Assembly: GCF_005577435.1 (NCBI RefSeq)
Contig: NZ_CP040396.1
Coordinates: forward strand, 1,005,501-1,069,500
From: Paenibacillus algicola
GTDB lineage: Bacteria; Bacillota; Bacilli; Paenibacillales; Paenibacillaceae
DNA: 64,000 nt
Direction of reading: 5' to 3'
Shown: in pieces, positions 55,363 to 63,809 of the stretch
Position numbering within the stretch: position 1 is the stretch's first letter
How the letters are laid out: each line of letters starts with the position of its first letter
Position numbers and translations under genes: made by a program
Notes under the pieces: model-generated
Seen by the model: only the letters and a program-made list of their open reading frames with translations
Database searches by the model: none
Told to the model about the DNA's origin: nothing

Positions 55363-55812
55363 TTGGATAAAGAGGAATTAATAAACTTTATTAATGAACA
55401 TAAGGAATCAGATGACTTTACAGGTGGAGTAGATGAAAGTCAAATTAAATCAATCCAAAATGAGCTAGGGGTGGAATTACCAGAAAGTTATAAGTGGTTT
55501 TTAACTACCTATGGTTCTGGTGGGGTATTTGGAGTTGATATTTTAGGAGTGGCTAAGTCAAATAGAGCTCCTGTTGTTGTTAATACAAAGAGATATAGAG
55601 ATTTAGGAATGGACAAGGATTTAGTAGTTATTGAAGATGCTGGAGAATATGCTTATTGTCTATATATCAGTGAAATGGAGAATAATGAGTGCCCGGTAAT
55701 AGCGTGGAATAGACCAGGGGGACTTGATGACTACAATACAGCAAAGGATTTTTATGAGTTTTTATCACAAAGGTTGTTGGATGCAAAAGAAGCATGGGAA
55801 GAAGATTATTAA
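55363..55812 (+). CDS. SUKH/SMI1-KNR4 family immunity protein
   Basis: A 149-residue protein of the SUKH superfamily, common immunity proteins for nuclease toxins. Motifs are KSIQNELGVELPESYKWFL followed by TYGSGGVFGVDILG, and later ECPVIAWNRPGGLDDYNTA. Start is TTG 55363, with AAAAGGAGG at eight-base spacing. It is the expected partner of the LHH nuclease tip 33 bases upstream. Confidence 0.85.
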   Translation: MDKEELINFINEHKESDDFTGGVDESQIKSIQNELGVELPESYKWFLTTYGSGGVFGVDILGVAKSNRAPVVVNTKRYRDLGMDKDLVVIEDAGEYAYCLYISEMENNECPVIAWNRPGGLDDYNTAKDFYEFLSQRLLDAKEAWEEDY

Positions 55813-55862
55813 GATAGATAAATAGAAAGAAATTATAAATGAGATTGCTGAAAATCAAAAAC

Positions 55863-56225
55863 TCTTGTTGGTTGTACCATCAAGAAATTATATGGCAATT
55901 TTTTTATAAACAAATTATCATTATGCGAGAGATGGCATTTTAATCTAATGAAGTATTTAATATAGATAACTATAAAGCACTTGATTGCCTATTAGGTAAC
56001 AGGTGTTTTTCGTTTTTTAATGAGACATTTATGCTTTGGATAACATGAATGTTGCTTTACTGAAATTCATAGCTCATGAAGGTAGTACCATCATGGAGTA
56101 TTGATTTATATTTGGATTTTGTGAGAAGAACGCTAAATAGACGAGATGACATTTTACATGGCAGGGATACTTATGATATGGGCTGGTTAAAAAACTAACG
56201 ATAATGACAAAGCTCGTGGGGATAA
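55863..56225. repeat. Inter-module repeat, copy 2 (diverged)
   Basis: Contains two imperfect forms of the palindrome (55863-55883, CTTGTTGGT-tgt-ACCATCAAG; 56075-56095, CATGAAGGT-agt-ACCATCATG), a terminator-like hairpin (55975-56010), GATGACATTTTACATGGCA, and the ACTAACGA-to-GATAA block (56194-56225). No gene is seen from 55813 to 56393. Confidence 0.7.
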
Positions 56226-56393
56226 AAGGTGGGTTACGTAAGAAGGTTACTAGTTTAGTAGCAGTGCAGACAAAAATTGTGTTGTATTTTTACAAGCACA
56301 AAACAGCCTATAAATTACCAATAGTGCAAGATAAGGAAGTAGGGTGATAAAATGGCTGGTTTTTTTATTTTAGCTTTTAAGATTACAACATAG

Positions 56394-56753
56394 GGTACGG
56401 GTAACTTTGCTAATAAGAATTTTGCTTCTAGAGATTTACTAGAGTCTCATTTTGAAAAACATGCAGTTAAAAACAATGAATTTCATGGTGCTTACAATAA
56501 TGCAGATCAATATATGCAAGGTGCTAGGGATGTTATGAGCAGTGGCACAAAAGTAGGATATCAATATAAAGGTGAAACTCGAACAGGTTACGTGAAGTTT
56601 ATGGGTAACTCTCGTAAGGGGGAAGCAAAATTTGCGTTTGTAGGAACAAATGCCAATGGTAATGTTACAACATATCATGTAAAACGCGGTGAGGATTTAT
56701 GGAAATTGCTAAATAACAATAAACGGAATAACACAATTAACCCTTTGGAATAA
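56394..56753 (+). pseudogene. Headless toxin tip of module 5
   Basis: A 119-codon frame opening just after a TAG and without a start. It reads GTGNFANKNFASRDLLESHF, NADQYMQGARDVMSSGTKVG and GETRTGYVKFMGNSRKGEAK, ending KRNNTINPLE. Such sequences occur as C-terminal tips of large toxins; the fold is not certain. The Rhs core is absent. It ends 15 bases before the next immunity gene. Confidence 0.65.
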
Positions 56754-56768
56754 GGAGGTAGCCTTTTC

Positions 56769-57170
56769 ATGCAATATACTGCAAAATTAATAGAATTAAG
56801 CCCTTTAATTGAAGAAGAAGCTGTACTTGAAATTAATGGACAAAGATTAGTTGCTTTTATCAATAACTGTCCTTTTGAGATAATTCAAGGAGGACAGTAC
56901 CTAGTTGAAATGGAATTGGCAATACTTGATGACTTCGTAATATCTAAGATTGATTCAGGTGAAAAAAGTATTGAACAGATAGGAGATAGTTTTTCGCATT
57001 TTATAAGAGGTACCTTGAATATTGATACTGGTAATATAGACGCAGGCATAATATTCGAGGTAGATAGTGAATTTCTTTTCGACTATGGATATCTTCATAA
57101 TCAAAACGTACAAATTCGGGCAGATAGATTAAGCGTTGATTTTATTGGGTCTGTCAATAAGTTTGTGTAA
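56769..57170 (+). CDS. Immunity protein of module 5, tail replaced by IS256-type element
   Basis: A 133-residue acidic beta-rich protein with an AAGGAGG site. Family not recognised. The IS256-type element at 57147 entered just before its stop. Without the element the frame would end DFIG-stop (GGG TGA after ATTTTATT); with it the protein ends DFIGSVNKFV. Only the last few residues changed, so the protein is probably still functional, but its terminator is now separated by 1.4 kb. Confidence 0.72.
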   Translation: MQYTAKLIELSPLIEEEAVLEINGQRLVAFINNCPFEIIQGGQYLVEMELAILDDFVISKIDSGEKSIEQIGDSFSHFIRGTLNIDTGNIDAGIIFEVDSEFLFDYGYLHNQNVQIRADRLSVDFIGSVNKFV

Positions 57171-58507
57171 ACTCTAAATCAAGAGTTCCCCTGTTTAGAG
57201 AAGAAGATGCTCTTTAAGGCAGATGCTGGCCAATCCGTTCAGGATAAAAGACGGATAATTGAAGCAGGATCTGACCCCAGTTTTGGACTCGGCCTGTCCA
57301 CTTGCGGGTGACATCGACCGTCACCAGATAGAGCATTTTGAGCAGCGATTCGTCCGTAGGAAAGATGCTTTTCCCTTTCGTTACTTTACGGAGTTGGCGG
57401 TGGTAGCTCTCAATCATATTGGTCGTATAAATAAGCTTGCGAAGCTCAGGCGGGTACTTAAAGAACGTGGCAAGTTCTTCCCAGTTGTTGCGCCAGGAAC
57501 GGACAATGAGTGGATATTTGGCGCCCCAGATCTCCTCAAACCGATCCAATTCCAGCAGAGCCATCTCCTCTGTTGTGGCCTTGTAGATGGGCTTTAAATC
57601 CGAGGTCACCTTCTTGAGATCTTTGTAGGATACATAACGGGTGGAGTTGCGGATCTGGTGGATGATACATTTTTGGATTTCCGTGCTGGGATAGCATGCT
57701 GAAATCGCTTGTGAGAAGCCCGTAAGGTTATCTACACAAGTAATGAGAATGTCCTGAACACCGCGATTTTTCAATTCATTGAGCACACTGAGCCAGAACT
57801 TTGCAGACTCATTCTCACCAATCCACATGCCCAGGACGTCTTTGTTTCCATCCAAATCAATGCCAATGACCATGTAAGCAGCCTTGTTGACAATAGCCCC
57901 ATCCTGTTTCACCTTGAAATGAATGGCGTCCAGAAACACCACAGCATACACGCTCTGTAGGGGGCGATTCTGCCACTCTTTCACGAGAGGGATAATCTTA
58001 TTGGTCACGTTGGAGATGAAGGTCGGAGAGACATCGAGGCCGTACAGCTGCTGCAGATGGTCCTGAATCTCACGAGTGCTGATGCCTTTAGCATAGAGGG
58101 CGATAATTTGGTCCTCAATGCCTGTCACATTGGACTGATGTTTCTTGACCACTAACGGCTCAAACTCACCTTCACGGTCTCGAGGTACCAAAATTTGCTG
58201 CTCACCATATTCACTGGTGATCTTCTTTTTGCTCTTGCCGTTTCGGCTGTTTGTTGTCTGCTTGCTCTTCACGACATGCTTCTCGTAACCCAAATGCTGG
58301 TCCATTTCGGCCTCCAGCATTTCCTGAAGTGTTTCTGCAAACAGATCTTTCAAGGCGTTTTGTGCATCCTGCGCGGTCACCAGATTATTCTCCTTAATGA
58401 AGGCCCGCAGCTGTTGTTTATCCCAAAGTCTCATGTGTTCTCCCAACCTTTCTACTATGTTTCATTTTAATAGTTTTGGGAGTTTACACAATCTATTTTA
58501 CAGACTC
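57147..58507 (-). mobile_element. IS256-family element with 8-bp target duplication
   Basis: Ends are GGGTCTGTCAATAAG and the inverted equivalent of GAGTCTGTAAAATAG, both continuing into TTGTGTAAACTC. ATTTTATT is directly repeated on both sides (57139-57146, 58508-58515). Length 1361 bp, one minus-strand transposase gene. Confidence 0.92.
57214..58434 (-). CDS. IS256-family (Mutator-type) transposase
   Basis: A 406-residue transposase. Family landmarks: LLEAEMDQHLGYEKH-type region near residue 45 (EMLEAEMDQHLGYEKH), LYAKGISTREIQDHLQQLYG, the first catalytic Asp in VFLDAIHFKVKQDG, the second in LITCVDNLTGFSQAI, CIIHQIRNS, and the Glu in YTTNMIESYHRQLRK. Frame intact. GGGAG precedes ATG 58434. 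Confidence 0.92.
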   Translation of the reverse strand: MRLWDKQQLRAFIKENNLVTAQDAQNALKDLFAETLQEMLEAEMDQHLGYEKHVVKSKQTTNSRNGKSKKKITSEYGEQQILVPRDREGEFEPLVVKKHQSNVTGIEDQIIALYAKGISTREIQDHLQQLYGLDVSPTFISNVTNKIIPLVKEWQNRPLQSVYAVVFLDAIHFKVKQDGAIVNKAAYMVIGIDLDGNKDVLGMWIGENESAKFWLSVLNELKNRGVQDILITCVDNLTGFSQAISACYPSTEIQKCIIHQIRNSTRYVSYKDLKKVTSDLKPIYKATTEEMALLELDRFEEIWGAKYPLIVRSWRNNWEELATFFKYPPELRKLIYTTNMIESYHRQLRKVTKGKSIFPTDESLLKMLYLVTVDVTRKWTGRVQNWGQILLQLSVFYPERIGQHLP

Positions 58508-58532
58508 ATTTTATTGGGTGATATGATGAACG

Positions 58533-58556
58533 AACCTTGATTGGCTAAGTGCCTTT
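58533..58556 (+). terminator. Truncated cassette terminator
   Basis: AACCTTGATTGGCTAAGTGC and CTTT reproduce the left arm and loop of the cassette hairpin, but the CAAGG right arm is missing because IS3-type sequence begins at 58557. It was once the terminator of module 5. Confidence 0.75.
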
Positions 58557-59796
58557 TATTTAGCCCCCAAATGAACTTGGACAATACACCCCTTATTCCG
58601 ATACACTGAAATCAGTCGGAGGGGAACGCAGCATGAATTGGATCCCAAGATGGTGCTTCGCTGGGCGAAGGAGCTCAGCCGCTCGGATCTGGAACAACTG
58701 GACGGATCCGCATTGAAGCAAAGCGCCTTCATCCCAACGGCATCGGATTATGCCACCTTGGAGAAGGGGCATGAGAAGCTGAAGAAGCTGTATGCCGAGC
58801 AGGCGCTGGAGCGAGAAATCCTCCGTGGCCTTTAAAAAAACGAATCCAAACTTGAGGATAAAATAGCCATCGCTCAGAAGTACATTCAGTTGGGGCATGC
58901 CATTCGTCTGGTGCTGCGCATTTTAGACGTGGAGCGTTCGACGTATTATGCACATGTGAATCGATCTGAACATCACGAACCTATCCACAGGAGCGGTCGC
59001 CCCGCGCCTGGTTATTCAACCACGCAAGACGGCAAGCGGATTAGCGATGAACAAGTGAGCGAGTGGATCATGGAACTGCTGGCGGACGAGTATACGTCCG
59101 TCTACGGATACCGCAAGCTGACAAAGATGCTGCAGCGTGAGCATCGTCTGGTGATCAACAAGAAGAAAGTCTATCGGCTGTGCAAAGCCATGAACGTCCT
59201 GCGGCCCCAGCGCCAGGTGAAAGTTAAGCACCCGAAGCGACTGGCCAATAATCGGCTTCTCACAGGCTCCAGTCAGCTCTGGGAAACGGATATTAAGTAT
59301 GGGTGGGTCGAAGGCGAAGGGCGCTTCTTCTTCCTGCTGAGCATCATCGATGTGTTCGACCGGGCGATCGTCGCTGATCATCACGGCCTGTCCTGCGAGG
59401 CCAAGGACTTGGTTCAAATCACGCAGGAAGCGCTGATGAAGCGCCAGCTCTTTTGACAACACGAATCGGCCTGTCATTCGCTCTGACAATGGTCCCCAGT
59501 TCATTAGCCATCGCTTTGCGGAGGCCTGTGCACAGTTTCAAATCGTTCACGAGCGCATTCCACCCAAGACGCCAAACAAGAATGCGCATATCGAATCCTT
59601 CCATGCGATTCTGGAATCGGAGTGTTATCAGCGGCACGAGTTTGAGAGCTATCAACAAGCGTATGAAATCGTCAGCAGCTTTATCCACAACTACAATCAC
59701 AAGCGAATCCATGGTAGCTTATACGATCTGTCGCCGTACGAATACCGAGAGGCAATTCAACAAGGGATGGTGGAGCCCAAGGTCATCAAAGTGTAA
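58557..59796 (+). pseudogene. Degenerate IS3-family element (different subgroup)
   Basis: Left end TATTTAGCCCCCAAATG recurs at 61219. OrfA frame reads LDPKMVLRWAKELSRSDLEQ and stops at TAA 58833. OrfB resumes IQLGHAIRLVLRILDVERST to the first Asp region (LWETDIKYGWVEGEGR) and is broken at 59456. A third frame carries NTNRPVIRSDNGPQF, the catalytic-glutamate stretch KTPNKNAHIESFHAILESE, and RIHGSLYDLSPYEYREAIQ to 59796. At least two frame breaks make it inactive. Confidence 0.85.
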
Positions 59797-59867
59797 CCGC
59801 CGGAAGAAAAATGACGAAAACCGCAACAACCTTAAGCAATTCTATGCAATTGGTCGAATAAGAGGTG

Positions 59868-60439
59868 CGTGGCCGCGATGGTGTACAGACTGACATCAAC
59901 GGCCTTTATACCATGCGCGCGCGATATTATAACCCGGACATCAAGCGGTTTATGAACCGCGATGTGCTGCGAGGAGAAGTGAGCCTGGGGCTCAGCATGG
60001 ACCGCTTCGCGTATGTAACCGGCAATCCGGTGACGTTTGTGGACCCGCTGGGGCTGGATGCGATTCAGGCGGGGAAGCGTAAGGGTGGGGTAATCTTAAT
60101 AGAAAAGAGGCATTTAACAATGCGAAGGATTTAGCAGGTGTACCTAGGTCCCAACAACCTACACGTCAATGGCAAGTCGGAGATAATATCAATAAAAAGG
60201 GTGGCGACTATAAAAATTATGAGTACAGTTCAAACCCAACTCATCATGGGCGTTACTATGAATACGATACCCCTCAAGGAAAAAGGGTTATTGTAGAACA
60301 TATAAATGATGGAAGACTGCACACACATGCAGGAAAACCAAAAGACGGTGCTAATCCATTTGAGTATGATTTTAAGAAAGAAAGATACTCTAATATTTAT
60401 GGTCCGAATGGAGACCATCACATTTATTACAATAGATAA
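59868..60439 (+). pseudogene. Rhs 3' fragment 5 with frameshifted HNH/EndoVII-like tip
   Basis: Only the last 220 bases of core remain (GRDGVQTDINGLYTMRARYY to LDAIQAG). At the core/tip junction the sequence reads AAGGGTGGGGTAATC. One G fewer than the GGGTGGGGGTAAT form seen in fragment 2 explains the shift into a dead frame. In the restored frame the tip reads NLNRKEAFNNAKDLAGVPRS, QPTRQWQVGDN, NPTHHGRYYEYDTPQGKRV and NIYGPNGDHHIYYNR, ending at 60439. The AK-x-x-AG-x-P-x-S-x-Q start and His-rich end suggest an HNH/endonuclease VII-type nuclease. Confidence 0.82.
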
Positions 60440-60452
60440 AGAGGTAATTGTG

Positions 60453-60932
60453 ATGTCATATCAAAATGAAAAGATATTAAAGAAAATAGCATTGATGAAT
60501 GCTAAAAAAACTTTAAATCAATTATCATATATAGAGCTTATTGATTTTGAAGATTATGATTCGCAGTGGTTGAAATTATTTGAATTTCCATTGAAACAAT
60601 TCCGTAGGATAGATTCTGAACCAACATATTCTAAACCTATTGGAGATACTATTGGTTTTATATCTTGGTTTGAAAGTTCTTTGGATTTTCTAAAGGAAAA
60701 TAATGAATGGGTTATTCTGGTGCCAAATTGTCAATCTCCCGTATGGGCTAATGTTAGAGTGTTCGATATTACAAAAGCAATTGAAGAACTTTGGGAAACA
60801 TCAGAAAATCGTGATATAATATTAGCTGATAAGTCTACGGGAAGTATTGCTCAAATTTTTGTAGAAGAAAAAAATTATGAGATTCATGTTGGAAAATGTG
60901 ATATAACAAACATAGACAAGAAAAATAATTAA
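60453..60932 (+). CDS. Immunity protein of module 6
   Basis: A 159-residue protein with GAGGT upstream of ATG, 13 bases after the toxin tip stop. Segments include LNQLSYIELIDFEDYDSQW, then KPIGDTIGFISWFESSLDF and EWVILVPNCQSPVWANVRVF. Family not recognised with confidence. It is intact while its toxin is frameshifted. The cassette terminator lies 14 bases after the stop. Confidence 0.72.
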   Translation: MSYQNEKILKKIALMNAKKTLNQLSYIELIDFEDYDSQWLKLFEFPLKQFRRIDSEPTYSKPIGDTIGFISWFESSLDFLKENNEWVILVPNCQSPVWANVRVFDITKAIEELWETSENRDIILADKSTGSIAQIFVEEKNYEIHVGKCDITNIDKKNN

Positions 60933-60945
60933 CTTTTTTATTACT

Positions 60946-60980
60946 ACCTTGATTGGCTAAATGCCTTTCAAGGTTTTTTT
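60946..60980 (+). terminator. Cassette terminator hairpin, copy 4
   Basis: ACCTTG and CAAGGT enclose ATTGGCTAAATGCCTTT; seven T follow. Confidence 0.85.
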
Positions 60981-60989
60981 ACTTTGCTT

Positions 60990-61218
60990 TAGATTAAATC
61001 AGCTGATATTGAGTGAGAGAAAAAGAAAATGACCTGTATGAGAATCGAGATCTCATGATGGTTGTACCATCATGGAGTATCGTTTTAATACTTGGAGAAA
61101 CGAACAAGAACGAGAAATAGGCGAGATGACATATTTTACATGGCAAGGGTGCTATAACATGAAATAGCTAACAAACTAACGAGAATGACAAAGCTCGTGG
61201 CGATAACAATGGGTAACC
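60990..61218. repeat. Inter-module repeat, copy 3 (uninterrupted)
   Basis: Same order as copy 1: AAATCAGCTGATATT, perfect palindrome CATGATGGT-tgt-ACCATCATG (61054-61074), GGAGTATCGTTTTAATA, GGCGAGATGACAT, ACATGGCAAGGGT, and the ACTAACGAG-to-GATAA block (61175-61206). It ends where IS sequence starts at 61219. Confidence 0.82.
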
Positions 61219-61500
61219 TATTTAGCCCCCAAATGAACTTGGACAATACACCCCTTTATTCCGATACACTGAAATCAGTCGGAGGGGAACGCAAATGGAG
61301 AGAAAACGGTACGATCTAAATTTGACACCCTGCATGCTGATGAAACGCGGGTGCAGGTATTGCAGGAGCCCGGGAAGGTCGCGACGAGCGAGTCGTACAT
61401 GTGGCTGTATCGTAGTAGACGCAACGGCCCGGAGATCATCTGCTTTGAGTATAAGCCTTCGCGCAAAGGGGAACATCCTAGGATGCTCTTTCAGGTTGTA
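61219..61500 (+). pseudogene. IS3-type left end fused to an IS66 TnpC fragment
   Basis: Bases 61219-61295 repeat the left end of the degenerate IS3-type element (TATTTAGCCCCC to GGAGGGGAACGC). The sequence then switches to an IS66-family transposase internal fragment in the plus frame: TLHADETRVQVLQEPGKVA, ESYMWLYRSRRNGPEIICFE, YKPSRKGEHPRMLFQ. Both are partial. Confidence 0.78.
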
Positions 61501-62071
61501 GGTAGCAGAAGTTCGGATGTAATCACAAAAACGGAGGCAGGTCAACCGAGGAGTAGAGGAAATCCGAAAAGGAAATCGACTCTCAGGACCAGCTGCAATT
61601 CAATTAAATGGGATACGAAAGAAAGGTCAAATAGCGCTACAATTTGATCTCGCACAAGGATTAAATTGGAGTCAAAGTTAAATGCAGACGAAAGGACCTG
61701 GAAAGGAATAATCCCAGGTTCTTTCTAGTGTTACTCCGTAGAAGGCTTGTTTATCGACTGTTACAACGAAGAAATGTTGCTAACGACTTTGGAGTAATTG
61801 AGTGTCGTATTAACCGCCTTTCTAAATGCCTTGTAATAGCTGATCAGTTACGAATAACGCAACTGGACTGCAGGTAGCCAGATATGATGAAACAAATTAA
61901 CCGCTCCTAGTAAGGAGTAAGACTTTTAGACGAATGTGGTGACTCCCTCGTAGAGTCTTTTTTATCTGCTTCTGGGAAGAATGGGGTTATGATTGAGAAT
62001 GTTGCCTAATGAAATAACCGTGTCTAACTTTTGGGGGTCACTTCGAATCTTTCTGCAAAATAAGGATATTT
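61501..62071. other. Non-coding stretch with two terminator-like hairpins
   Basis: No convincing gene. Two hairpins stand out: 61691-61725 (AAAGGACCTGG with CCAGGTTCTTT) and 61941-61963 (GACTC-cctcgta-GAGTC followed by six T). They look like 3' ends of genes that have been lost. Confidence 0.5.
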
Positions 62072-62452
62072 TCATTTACGCATATTATTGATGCTACCTA
62101 ATGAGTAAACAATAAGAGAGAAAACCAAGAAGAAAACGATAGGTTCATTTATTAAAAAATAAACGATTGCTATCATTACTAGACCTATTACATTCTGCGT
62201 AAAGAGTTTTTTTGTCAACGTCCATCTAACATTCTTCATAATAGTATAGCTAATTAAACTAAAAACCAGATGAGGAATATATAATATTAAGAAAAACAAT
62301 ACAAATACAACCGCATCGCCAGGATCACTATAGCTGGTATCCCCTGATACCAAAGAATTATTTACATTAACTAAAAGAAAACTGTACAAAAGACTCATAA
62401 TAAGCGGGACAACACACAGATTCAATATTAATTCCTTCTTTAATTTGTTCAT
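62072..62452 (-). CDS. Small four-segment membrane protein, copy 1
   Basis: A 126-residue hydrophobic protein. Segments: LCVVPLIMSLLYSFLLVNV, AVVFVLFFLILYIPHLVFSL, VIGLVMIAIVYFLI and IVFFLVFSLIVYSL. A polar loop with SDPGDA separates the first two. Size and layout recall UPF0715-type membrane proteins of Bacillales, but I am not certain. A clearly related gene starts at 63810 on the other strand. No toxin-like neighbour motif supports an immunity role, though membrane immunity proteins of this size exist. Confidence 0.65.
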   Translation of the reverse strand: MNKLKKELILNLCVVPLIMSLLYSFLLVNVNNSLVSGDTSYSDPGDAVVFVLFFLILYIPHLVFSLISYTIMKNVRWTLTKKLFTQNVIGLVMIAIVYFLINEPIVFFLVFSLIVYSLGSINNMRK

Positions 62453-62562
62453 GGAATACTCCTAAAAGATGTAATTTTTATTTTATGATAAAACATATAT
62501 ACTAAAATGCCAAACATTAACATATAAGGTGATGCCAGCAGAGTTGACATCACCTATTTAAG

Positions 62563-63102
62563 TTATTTAAACCAATCAATCCCGTGGACTCTGACCATAC
62601 TACCAATATATCTATTGTGGGTAGGTGAACCATACCAACGAATTTGATCATTCTGAACTACTCTCATCGCTGTAGATCCAGAACCATCGAGTACAATAGA
62701 ATTAACTGGGTTAAGTCCGACTTCTTGAAGAGCTACCTTCAAATTGGGAACTGTAACAGAGGTTCCATTAGTCACCATTAAATACCCATAAGTATTATTC
62801 CAAGCCAATACAGTACGCCAAGCTGCAAGATCATAAGCTTTGCTGAATAGAGCCGAAGTCCAACTATCCTTATTATAATTTTGCCCACCTATAACAGCTT
62901 GAGCAGTTGGATAATTCGCGAGAACTTCATCCAGGTTTCGAGCATACATATGAGTAGCTCTCATTATGTTATTACTATCCAAATAGGATACGAAAATTTT
63001 ACGCGAGTACTGAAGGTTGGGGGGGATTGATTGGCAATCTGTCTCGCCAAGAGAAATACAAGAACTGACAGAAAGAATGTTTGATGCTGAAAATGTTCCC
63101 AA
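62563..63102 (-). CDS. Phosphodiester glycosidase-like protein, probably N-terminally truncated
   Basis: A 179-residue frame. The C-terminal part has the phosphodiester glycosidase (NAGPA-type) pattern: AAWRTVLAWNNTYGYLMVTN, then LNPVNSIVLDGSGSTAMRV, with DGSGS replacing the usual DGGGS. The family cleaves sugar-phosphodiester bonds and is normally secreted and longer; here there is no signal peptide and the only start is a TTG with poor spacing. It is probably a remnant. Confidence 0.5.
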   Translation of the reverse strand: MGTFSASNILSVSSCISLGETDCQSIPPNLQYSRKIFVSYLDSNNIMRATHMYARNLDEVLANYPTAQAVIGGQNYNKDSWTSALFSKAYDLAAWRTVLAWNNTYGYLMVTNGTSVTVPNLKVALQEVGLNPVNSIVLDGSGSTAMRVVQNDQIRWYGSPTHNRYIGSMVRVHGIDWFK

Positions 63103-63162
63103 ATCTTCCAGGCAGAAATATTATAATTCCTTTAATCAATATAATTTTAGGGAGTGAAGCTA

Positions 63163-63506
63163 ATGGAAAAGATAAAGCAGTTACTCACACAAATAAAAAC
63201 TTTACCCAATTGTCGTATCTTAAAGTCTACTGGGTTACCCATTATTGACGAAACAAAGCATATTTTACCTAATGATTTAAAAGAATTTTATAGTCTCTGT
63301 GGTGGCTTAGTTCTATTTAAAAATAAAGACTATCCAATCATTTCGTGTCTCCTGAAAAGTTTATCTTAGCCAATCCAATAATTGTGGGAGAATTATGCGA
63401 AGAAGATATTTCATCTAATTGGTATATTATCTGTAATGATGGAACGGATGAATACTTAACTATTGACCTCAATAAAGACAGGATGAAATTGATAGCTAAG
63501 TATTAG
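63163..63506 (+). pseudogene. SUKH/SMI1-KNR4 immunity gene with frameshift
   Basis: ATG 63163 (AGGGAG site) opens a frame reading LLTQIKTLPNCRILKSTGLP, then LPNDLKEFYSLCGGLVLF, which breaks near 63340 and stops at 63369. The second frame carries HFVSPEKFILANPIIVG, SSNWYIICNDGTDEYLTIDL and ends KLIAKY at 63506. This is a SUKH-fold immunity protein of about 113 residues split by a single-base shift. The cassette hairpin follows nine bases later. Its toxin is not seen upstream. Confidence 0.78.
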
Positions 63507-63514
63507 AAAAATTG

Positions 63515-63546
63515 ACCTTGATTGGCTCCATGCCACTCAAGGTTTG
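63515..63546 (+). terminator. Cassette terminator hairpin, copy 5
   Basis: ACCTTG pairs with CAAGGT around ATTGGCTCCATGCCACT, with the inner GGC/GCC pair kept. Only three T follow, so termination may be weak. Bases 63547-63809 downstream hold no gene I can support. Confidence 0.6.
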
Positions 63547-63809
63547 GAGTTGTCAATAAAAGTGCAGTTTGAAAACACACTCATACAGAAATCTCGTTAC
63601 TACGCTGCTTGTGACAGCATTCTCTCACGATATATAGTTGGGGGCCAACCCCCAGGACTAGAGGTATAGATGCGCCGTCTGTTGTAGTAGACCATGATAT
63701 CTGAAGATGACTGATTTAATATACGCCATTGGATACTGCGCGGTAAAGGCATGCTAGCTCTATGGGTACATCCGTGAACGACGGGATCGAAGGTAATGGG
63801 AGTTATACT

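Noticed and set aside
61295..61647. ORFs around 61.3-61.6 kb as new genes
   Set aside because: One frame contains an IS66 TnpC fragment; the others are out-of-frame readings of it.
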